Of a stretch of DNA of 64,000 nucleotides, positions 60,201-64,000 are shown in pieces. The translations under genes were made by a program, and so were the position numbers. Within the stretch, counting starts at the first letter, position 1, and every line of letters starts with the position of its first letter. This DNA comes from Vanessa cardui (taxonomy: Eukaryota > Arthropoda > Insecta > Lepidoptera > Nymphalidae): the NCBI RefSeq assembly GCF_905220365.1, contig NC_061130.1, forward strand, positions 14,143,501-14,207,500, given 5' to 3'. A model generated the notes under the pieces. The model did no database searches. It had not been told where the DNA came from and worked only from the letters and a program-made list of their open reading frames with translations.

Positions 60201-63200
60201 ATCAGTTACATAAAGGAAAGGCCGACATTGATAAATTCAATGCTTCAGCTTCAGGTCTACTATCTTCTCATTTGGATACGTATGTCAACAATCAGCTAAG
60301 ACATTTAAATTCCAGGTACCAAGTTTTAGTTAATATGGCTAATGATGTTCTTAAAAAAGTAGAAACAAATTACGAACAACACAAGAATTATGATGAAAAT
60401 TATGAAAAAACAAAGAAATGGATAAATGACGCTTGGGATATAACGCGTAGCGGAAGCGAAGCAGGTAGTAACAGTAGTAAGGAAGCTTTACAGAAACGCT
60501 TAGAGCAAATCGAAGATCTTTTGAAGCGTCGCGAAGAAGGCCAGAATCTTGTGCATGCAACTGTTAATAGCGGAGAAAAAGTTCTGAGAAACACCAGGTC
60601 CGACGGTAAAGATAAAATCAACAACGAACTCAAAGAACTTCAAAATGAATGGGATCGTTTAGTTAAAAAGATGACTACAGCTAAGGTGCACCTAGAAACT
60701 GCAATGTTACAATGGGCTGACTATAGTTCAAGTTACTCCCAACTTCAACAATGGATCTCCGACAGAGAGGCAAAACTACAAGAAGTGTGCGAACAAAAAG
60801 TAGCTAAGTCTAAAAAAGGCCAGGATAGACTTGCAGGTCTCACAACAGGTCTTAGTCTTGGTGAAAGAAAAGCCACACTTCGTCAAACAAACAATATCGT
60901 TCAAGATATTGTTTCGTTTGAACCCATGATACAGTCTGTAACTTCTAAGGCTTCGGAACTTATGCAACAAGCTCCGGCGTCTGAAATTACCAGTAAATAT
61001 GAAAACTTGTCTAAACAAGCTAAAGATTTATACGAAAAACAGAAAGAAACTGTTGAACAACACCAGGTATTTATCGATGCTGGTACAGATTTTGTCCAAT
61101 GGATAAGGGCTGCTAAAGAAAAGTTAGGGAAATGTTCAGATGCAACTGGAGATAAGGAATCTTTGAGCAGTAAAATATCGCAGCTAAAAGTTTTGGAAAG
61201 TGAGTTACCCGAGGGACAAGCGAAGCTACAAAAAGCTTTGGAACAGGGAGAGATATCCTGTGGCCTCGCAGATGACGAGGATAGAGAGGATATAGAAGAA
61301 GAAGTAGCTCTTATGCAAGAAGAATACGATACTTACGTGTAAGTATATACAGATTCTTCAGTTTTACTTTAAGCTTTTTTGAATGAATGAACTGCTTAAT
61401 ATCAAGCATGTCTGATGTTATTTCAATAATTAATTTGTTTTGCAGAGAACAGCTCAACAACACAAAGGCTTTGATCGAGGGTGGTATCGTGAAATGGACA
61501 GAATACGAAGAGCAATACAAGGAAGCCTTGGATTGGTTGTCTAAGACTGAGAAATTGGTGCAATCCTTTAATAAACTGCAGAATAATTTAGAACAAAAGA
61601 AGGTTGTTCTAGAAGAATTCCAGGTACATTATATATATGAATTTGATGTTATTTTTATTGGGAATGTTTCACAGATAAATAAGGATTAATCTTTTTGTTT
61701 ATTATTCTTATAGGGACACCTCCAAACTCTTTTCGATTGGCAAGCTGAGTTGGACAAGCTTAATGTGCGTGCACAATTACTGCTTGAGACTTGCTCAGAC
61801 ACGAGAGTATCTAACGGTATTACGCAGCTTACGACGAAATATAATGCAATACTGTCATTAGCTAAGGAGGTGATGAAGAGGCTTGAACTGCATTACCAGG
61901 TATTTTATGACACAATAATTTAGTTTAAAGCTGTTATGTATATTCGCATAGCATTAGATTTCATAAACCAGCCAAACATTTTAAAGTTATTCTATTACTT
62001 GGAAACAGCAACATATATCCTATTATTAACATTGATTGACTTAATATCAATCAATGTTCATAATAAGATATACATATGTATATTATATGGACAGAACCCA
62101 TGTATTGATTTAGCTGATGATTAAATAAATTAAGCTATTTTCTCTAGTACTTCCTCTATAACCACTTGGATGAAGTAGATAGTTTGGTTGTGGTCTAATT
62201 AGCTTCGGTTATCATTAACAGTCTTCAAAAAATATTGAATTTTAAAACTTTTTAAAATGGAATAAACGTATTTAAAACACTTAAAAGTGTTATCTTGAGT
62301 TGGTCACAAGGACTTAACAAACTAATCACAAATTATATATTTGTATATTATTTGTAACACTTTATAATGTAAAGTCTAAAATATTGCCGTTAAATTCAGG
62401 AGCACCAACAACACAATGCCCTGTACGGAGAATGCCAAGATTGGCTTGACAGGACAAGAGAAAAGTTAAACCAATGCGCAGAAATACCGAACACACTGCA
62501 AGAAGTCAACAACAAACTTAACACTGTGAAACTTCTCCGTCAATCATTGGAACAGGGACAAAACAAATTGAGATACCTTCTAGAACTGAAGGAGAAGGTA
62601 ATAATGAACACCGAACAGACTGGCGCAGCGAAGATACAAGAAGACACCGATAATCTTAAGCAAGAGTTTGATAAGCTCATCGCTGATTTGCAAGATGTTC
62701 GAAACAAATTGACCAACAGGGCATCGCAATTTGATGATATTTCAAAGGTAGTATTTTTATTTTAAGCTTATTTTATAAATTAAGCTAGTTTAAATAATTC
62801 AGATGGTCTATATTCAGAAATTAAATATTCACAAGGCACTGTACTGCAGACAGGTTTCGTCAATTTCGTTTATTTTGTTAGATTAAGTTAGATATACCTA
62901 TATGCATAATATGTAATACTAATATTTTATTCCCAACTAGGTTCATAAGTTGCTGGTAGAGTGGCTTGATGATATCGATCAGAAAATCCAATCAGATGAC
63001 TCCCTTTTAAATGATCTGTCGGAGAAGAAGGCTAAATTAGAGAAGTTTAAAACCTTCAATAGAGATATCGACTCGCACAAAGATTTAGTTAACAAACTGA
63101 ACGAAAAACTTCAAGAAGATTCCTCACTGAAGTCGAAAGACATCGAGGATACTTTAAAACGATATGATGACATCAAGAAGACCGTCAATGATATGATTAG

Positions 63201-63815
63201 CGTAAGTATCTTTGAAAATATTAATCATAGAAGAAAGTGTTTGTATTAATTTTTCCAATGTCAGTATTAGCCGTTTGTTTCTGTAAAAGGCGCTGTCAAT
63301 AGTGCACTCAGTTTTTTCATAGTCGCTTTATTTTTTTCCCACAGAAACTTGAAGATTTTGTTAACTCCCACATTCAGTACAAGGAGTCGTATGATAGTTT
63401 CTATGACTGGATCCGTAATTGCAAAATCGAAATACAGCAATGCTCAGATTCTCATGGAGCTAAAGAAGATGTTCAGAAAAAACTCAAAAATGTTAACAAG
63501 ATCATTGGATCTTTACCTAAAGGAGAGGCTTTGCTTAAAAAGGCCATTCAGTTGAGCGAAGCCGTACTTGAAACTACTGGCAATGAAGGCAAAGATAATA
63601 TCAACCAGGAAATTAAACAGTTGAAAATAGAATGGGAGAACTTGCAGCAAATATGTAAAGATACGAAGAAGTTGCTAGAGAAATGCTTAGCTGCATGGTC
63701 TGATTTCATGGAAACGTTGGAAAAAATGACGAAATGGGTTAAAGATTTCGACGCTAAATTGAAAACCGTCGAAAAGGTTGACAAAATTACACCAGAGTAT
63801 TTGGACAAATGTAGA
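33192..63815 (+). CDS. Msp300: Msp300 / nesprin-like giant spectrin-repeat protein, partial (20 exons, both ends open)
   Basis: Seen: twenty exons whose splice phases all agree give about 5,553 codons without a stop. Residues 1-112 and about 153-259 form two CH domains with the nesprin pattern (QKKTFVNWINSHL, DGTKLLALLEVLSGEKL, KLVNINAADLVDGRP, VLGLIWTIILYFQ; then DFGPSWRDGIAFL and DVDVDKPDERSIMTYVAQFL). The rest is heptad-rich alpha helix with recurring W and EWL/DWL motifs of spectrin repeats. Known: nesprins (SYNE1/2 in vertebrates, Msp300 in flies) bind F-actin through the CH pair and span the outer nuclear membrane through a C-terminal KASH domain, positioning nuclei and organelles, notably in muscle. 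Inference: this is the lepidopteran Msp300. The exon 20 donor (gtgagt at 63816) shows that it continues, so the KASH region is not seen. Exon 1 starts inside a codon, so at least one 5' exon is missing. Plectin, dystonin or spectrin are less likely because the CH domains and the long linker between them read as nesprin. Confidence 0.95.
33425..33728 (+). mobile_element. SINE family B (Metulj-like), intron 1 of Msp300
   Basis: Near full length, from GATCCAGTGGTTAGAACGCG to AGTGGGAAATTTACAGGCTG. It lies 170 bases downstream of exon 1. Confidence 0.8.
34960..35182 (-). repeat. SINE family B with internal deletion, intron 1
   Basis: Ends are recognisable, but the segment between the two CACGA words of the consensus is lost (TTCTTCACGAGATGAATTAT). 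The tRNA-like head is followed at once by a family A SINE. Confidence 0.7.
35190..35387 (-). repeat. SINE family A with head deletion, intron 1
   Basis: The body is complete (ATCCCAATGTGAGTAGCTAA on +), but about 30 bases between the A and B boxes are missing. It sits against the head of a family B SINE. Confidence 0.7.
35446..35541 (+). CDS. Msp300: Msp300 exon 2: CH1 core
   Basis: Thirty-two codons in phase 0, acceptor tttacag, donor gtaagt. The translation RIPPMRIDDL...DGTKLLALLEVLSGEKL contains the DG.KLLALLEVLSG signature of the first CH domain of nesprins and related tandem-CH proteins, a segment that takes part in actin binding. Confidence 0.93.
35718..35866 (+). repeat. LINE 3' UTR fragment (same family), intron 2
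   Basis: Direct-orientation copy: TTGCCGGTTCTTCTCGGTAA ... GAATAAAGTATATTTTGG. It carries the AATAAA-like end of the LINE. Confidence 0.7.
36286..36564 (+). mobile_element. Minimal non-autonomous Helitron, intron 2
   Basis: Starts TCTATACATATAATAAAATT after an A, and ends CTAG followed by T, so it sits between A and T as Helitrons do. Twenty-odd bases before the end is a perfect hairpin (ACGCGTAC-AAG-GTACGCGT). 279 bp, no coding capacity. Helitron ends (5' TC, 3' hairpin then CTRR) are established; assignment here is from the ends. Confidence 0.8.
37044..37275 (-). repeat. Interspersed repeat E, truncated, intron 2
   Basis: ACATAGTATAAAACTAAGTC ... TCTTTAAAACCGCACAACGT; the GCGACCCG end is missing. 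It ends about 50 bases before exon 3. Confidence 0.6.
37327..37503 (+). CDS. Msp300: Msp300 exon 3: end of CH1
   Basis: Fifty-nine codons, phase 0 at both ends, acceptor caacag, donor gtaatc. It carries RPHFLSNANTALRFL, KLVNINAADLVDGRP and VLGLIWTIILYFQ, the last helices of CH1. The wording 'NINAADLVDGRP..VLGLIWTIILYFQIEE' is very close to nesprin. Confidence 0.93.
37504..39493 (+). other. Msp300 intron 3
   Basis: GT-AG intron of 1,990 bases. It holds the 140-bp tandem duplication; the rest is unassigned AT-rich sequence. Confidence 0.8.
37620..37910. repeat. ~140-bp tandem duplication, intron 3
   Basis: Two units with period about 140: GAGAAGATTATAATGAT at 37685 and 37825; GGAATTTTATTTACATAATT and CCAATATTATCTCATATAAT follow in both. 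The units differ at scattered positions, so the duplication is not recent. Confidence 0.8.
39494..39657 (+). CDS. Msp300: Msp300 exon 4: CH1-CH2 linker and start of CH2
   Basis: Acceptor ttctcag, donor gtaagt, ending two bases into a Lys codon. After IEENSRALEYLGG comes a polar Ser/Thr-rich linker (SVMSQESGAATPTHR) and then KKTLLQWVANALP, the first helix of CH2. A long linker between the two CH domains is typical of nesprins. Confidence 0.9.
39734..39783. repeat. Perfect 23-bp hairpin, intron 4
   Basis: Arm AGATAGCATTTTTAGTAAAT(TA) is followed by a CATA loop and its exact complement. It lies 76 bases after exon 4. No known family recognised. Confidence 0.85.
40895..40985 (-). repeat. LINE 3' UTR fragment (same family), intron 4
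   Basis: Only the terminal ~90 bp (ATCAAAATATACTTTATTCA ... AAGTGAAGCTACCA), about 160 bp before exon 5. Confidence 0.65.
41145..41421 (+). CDS. Msp300: Msp300 exon 5: CH2 body
   Basis: Acceptor accctag; the first base completes Lys. It encodes DSNIQVTDFGPSWRDGIAFLA, RQRLEHAFDVAETALGI and the acidic DAEDVDVDKPDERSIMTYVA, the diagnostic end of a type-2 CH domain. The donor gtaaat follows PEPK in phase 0. Codon use is GC-rich. Confidence 0.95.
41636..41980 (+). mobile_element. MITE family D, complete, intron 5
   Basis: 345 bp with TA on both sides. The left inverted end has a small deletion (CACAATTAGATG); the right end is intact. About 870 bases before exon 6. Confidence 0.85.
42549..42797 (+). 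mobile_element. tRNA-derived SINE family A, near full length, intron 5
   Basis: A box CGTGGTCGAGTAGTGTGTAC, B box CGGGTTCGATACCC, body GTGTTTGTGGTACCGTCGTT, end TGATGTTGTCCAATATTTAT. A (GT)n insertion of about 20 bases sits inside the head. Sense to Msp300, ending 54 bases before exon 6. Confidence 0.82.
42852..44032 (+). CDS. Msp300: Msp300 exon 6: first spectrin repeats
   Basis: An exon of 393 codons plus two bases, acceptor tttctatag, donor gtaaga. It begins TTGPDAVAAVQEEYEMLRSWL and contains spaced spectrin-repeat motifs (WLARAEYLL, FTQWLDRAQHML, ITERWERVW), so about three to four repeats follow directly on CH2. A tRNA-derived SINE lies 54 bases upstream of its acceptor. Confidence 0.93.
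44137..44343 (+). CDS. Msp300: Msp300 exon 7: spectrin repeat segment
   Basis: Acceptor tgtttcag, donor gtcagt. It enters with one base completing Arg and leaves two bases into the next Arg codon. The motif GMQNLDTWLTGADNLL marks helix A of a spectrin repeat. Confidence 0.9.
44391..44657 (-). mobile_element. Helitron-like copy of the same family, intron 7
   Basis: On the minus strand: ATAATAAAATTGGAGTGTCT ... TGTTCCGGCTTATCTCTGGA ... GCGGGCACAGATAGT. The body matches the 36286 copy in order; the first bases (TCTATACAT) are missing where the SINE begins. Confidence 0.65.
44658..44888 (+). mobile_element. SINE family A, full length, abutting the exon 8 acceptor
   Basis: GACGACCTCCATGGTCGAGT ... 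GAGTTCGATTCCTGG ... GATGTTGTCTCATATTTAT. Its last bases merge into the pyrimidine tract of exon 8 (acceptor AG at 44898-44899). Its 5' end directly touches a Helitron fragment. Confidence 0.82.
44900..45133 (+). CDS. Msp300: Msp300 exon 8: spectrin repeat segment
   Basis: Acceptor acttttcag, donor gtgaga, phase 2 to phase 2. The start TFQNAIAELPRDEVEANM and the later QWLDRAEETL fit a repeat boundary. GC-rich codons. Its acceptor lies about a dozen bases beyond the end of a SINE, which probably supplies the branch-point region. Confidence 0.9.
45220..45557 (-). mobile_element. MITE family D, complete, inverted orientation, intron 8
   Basis: 338 bp with TA on both sides, in the opposite direction to the copy at 41636. 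It starts 86 bases after exon 8. Confidence 0.85.
45796..45977 (+). repeat. SINE family A, diverged, intron 8
   Basis: GTGTGTACACGGTTTTCATG ... GGGGTACCGTCGTTACTTCT ... ATTTTGGGATCAGA; the first bases of the head and the tail are lost. Confidence 0.68.
46449..46625 (+). CDS. Msp300: Msp300 exon 9: spectrin repeat segment
   Basis: Acceptor ttccag, donor gtgagt, phase 2 at both ends. The protein EVIEERYEVHRSFFSRTTYY is followed by a helix ending LRLMRDLNER. Third positions are nearly all G or C, in contrast to the AT-rich exon 13. Confidence 0.88.
46853..47015 (+). repeat. LINE-like 3' UTR repeat (same family), intron 9
   Basis: AGCACCACCCACC ... CCTGGAAGAGATCGCTATGT AGCGATAAGG ... GTGGTGTACAATAAAAGC, the best-preserved of the three. 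Confidence 0.62.
47031..47263 (-). repeat. Interspersed repeat E, full copy, intron 9
   Basis: TACATAGTAAAAAACAAAGT ... CACCCGTGCAAAGCGGGGCG GGTCGCTAGT. It ends about 90 bases before exon 10 and adjoins a LINE-like 3' repeat. Confidence 0.65.
47356..47599 (+). CDS. Msp300: Msp300 exon 10: spectrin repeat segment
   Basis: Acceptor ccaatag, donor gtaagt; one base completes Arg and it ends in phase 0 at ELIE. It holds the EEWASRAEALL repeat motif and a charged helix. Confidence 0.88.
47674..47853 (+). CDS. Msp300: Msp300 exon 11: spectrin repeat segment
   Basis: Sixty codons, acceptor gatacag, donor gtaagt, phase 0. The intron before it is only 74 bases. VQTVEELQRRWKELLDRAPP is a typical helix C of a spectrin repeat. 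Confidence 0.88.
47949..48147 (-). repeat. SINE family B, degraded, intron 11
   Basis: AACAGCCTGATAATG ... ACATGCAGGTTTCCTCGCGA ... ACGAGATGAATT, about 180 bases before exon 12. No tRNA head. Confidence 0.6.
48162..48199. repeat. Perfect 16-bp hairpin, intron 11
   Basis: GAGATTTTTTACTACC, loop CTTATT, then the exact complement. It lies 127 bases before exon 12. Confidence 0.85.
48327..48701 (+). CDS. Msp300: Msp300 exon 12: spectrin repeats
   Basis: 125 codons in phase 0, acceptor tttttcag, donor gtaagt. It contains a repeat with CEQEWESTVHRVENF and the next helix with REMERWMDHVDKTMDSI. Confidence 0.9.
49104..57143 (+). CDS. Msp300: Msp300 exon 13: giant 8,040-nt spectrin-repeat exon
   Basis: Acceptor ttttatag, donor gtaagt; 2,680 codons with no stop. 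The first 35 bases (NICREADRKRED) lie before the first internal Met codon, so the exon start is set by splicing and not by an ATG. The protein is continuous helical rod with repeat motifs such as DMKWLVQTLDML, LEAWIENGEKLL, SWLDEKEKIVE and EEWLKVKENQIRDQ. Up to about 53.6 kb the repeats are irregular. After that, two short motifs (.LPEKKAQL..KILHQE. and GE.L...TSP.G...I..E...L...W) alternate every 630-640 bases. Codons are AT-rich. Confidence 0.96.
57216..57290 (+). CDS. Msp300: Msp300 exon 14: 75-nt microexon-like segment
   Basis: Twenty-five codons, DLSKAIDNHESDLNTVVNLG to LDQ, between acceptor taaacag and donor gtaagg, phase 0. It completes the repeat interrupted at the end of exon 13 (EEKIDQLNKYQ). 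The intron before it is 72 bases. Being symmetric it could be skipped in frame, but the residues fit the repeat register, so it is probably constitutive. Confidence 0.85.
57611..61338 (+). CDS. Msp300: Msp300 exon 15: 3.7-kb spectrin-repeat exon
   Basis: Acceptor attttacag, donor gtaagt, 1,242 codons plus two bases. It holds six units of the regular supermodule; the units show motifs such as GEKLYPSTSPEGKELI, GEKVLPGTVSNGQTNI, GEVVLASTSPEGQVVI and GEKVLRNTRSDGKDKI. It ends in an acidic stretch DDEDREDIEEEVALMQEEYD that replaces the conserved core of the last unit. Confidence 0.95.
61446..61623 (+). CDS. Msp300: Msp300 exon 16: spectrin repeat segment
   Basis: Acceptor ttttgcag, donor gtacat. 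One base completes Val and it ends in phase 0 at EEFQ. It contains KWTEYEEQYKEALDWLSKTE and LEQKKVVLEEF, the first half of a supermodule. Confidence 0.92.
61714..61899 (+). CDS. Msp300: Msp300 exon 17: spectrin repeat segment
   Basis: Sixty-two codons, acceptor ttatag, donor gtattt, phase 0. GHLQTLFDWQAELDKLN continues the helix broken at the end of exon 16. Confidence 0.9.
62400..62747 (+). CDS. Msp300: Msp300 exon 18: spectrin repeat segment
   Basis: 116 codons, acceptor aattcag, donor gtagta, phase 0. It contains CQDWLDRTREKLNQC and the supermodule motif KEKVIMNTEQTGAAKI. Confidence 0.92.
62941..63201 (+). CDS. Msp300: Msp300 exon 19: spectrin repeat segment
   Basis: Eighty-seven codons, acceptor aactag, donor gtaagt, phase 0. 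It contains LLVEWLDDIDQKI and LSEKKAKLEKFKTFNRDI, the first-half motif of the supermodule. Confidence 0.92.
63345..63815 (+). CDS. Msp300: Msp300 exon 20, last in window: spectrin repeats
   Basis: 157 codons, acceptor cccacag, donor gtgagt at 63816, phase 0. It contains YDSFYDWIRNCKIE and the motif SEAVLETTGNEGKDNI. The gene goes on past the right edge. Confidence 0.92.
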
Positions 63816-64000
63816 GTGAGTAGATTTTTTTTTAAATCATTATTTTTATGACTTAACATTTATCAAAAATAATTTGAATGCTAATAGTAATACTTTTTTG
63901 TACCGATATTTACCAAGAGTAGGACTTTGACATATATTCGTTGTAATTTTTTATATTGTGCTTAAATAATGTGTTATCCAGTATTTTGTATGTTTGTAAG

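Overview
The window looks like nuclear DNA of a moth or butterfly, most likely a nymphalid-type butterfly. The non-coding DNA is strongly AT-rich. The coding gene is split by many short introns with ordinary GT-AG ends. The background is packed with repeats that I associate with Lepidoptera: two tRNA-headed SINE families, CR1/jockey-like and RTE LINE 3' ends, small Helitrons and TA-flanked MITEs. No bacterial, viral, rRNA or CRISPR signal was seen. The taxonomic call is inference from repeat content and gene structure, not from a search.

The only host gene I can support is on the + strand, from 33192 to the right edge and beyond. Twenty consecutive exons join with consistent reading phase into about 5,550 codons. 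The protein starts with a tandem pair of calponin-homology (CH) actin-binding domains of nesprin type and continues as an uninterrupted spectrin-repeat rod. This is the insect nesprin Msp300 (Muscle-specific protein 300), a giant linker between actin and the nuclear envelope. The first exon(s), upstream of a codon split at 33192, and the 3' part with the expected KASH membrane anchor are not in the window or were not recognised. One exon alone is 8,040 nt. From about 53.6 kb onward the rod is a regular array of roughly 212-codon supermodules, each two spectrin repeats long.

The left half (1-33191) holds no recognisable host gene and is either the long 5' intron of Msp300 or intergenic DNA. 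Its main feature is a complete R1-clade non-LTR retrotransposon at 16439-22597 on the - strand. It has two intact overlapping ORFs (gag-like with three zinc knuckles; endonuclease plus reverse transcriptase), a 3' poly(A) run, two 350-bp tandem monomers in its 5' leader, and a perfect 15-bp target-site duplication. A second, 5'-truncated and frameshifted LINE (about 4251-6265) has landed inside an older SINE. An RTE 3' remnant (14403-14683) and a CR1/jockey-like C-terminal remnant (15766-16140) are also identifiable from translation.

The Msp300 introns carry further repeats. Two SINEs of one family lie in sense orientation just upstream of the acceptors of exons 6 and 8. Two near full-length MITEs of opposite orientation bracket exons 6-8. 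A minimal Helitron and two perfect hairpins also lie in introns. These arrangements could affect splicing of Msp300, but the sequence alone cannot show that they do.
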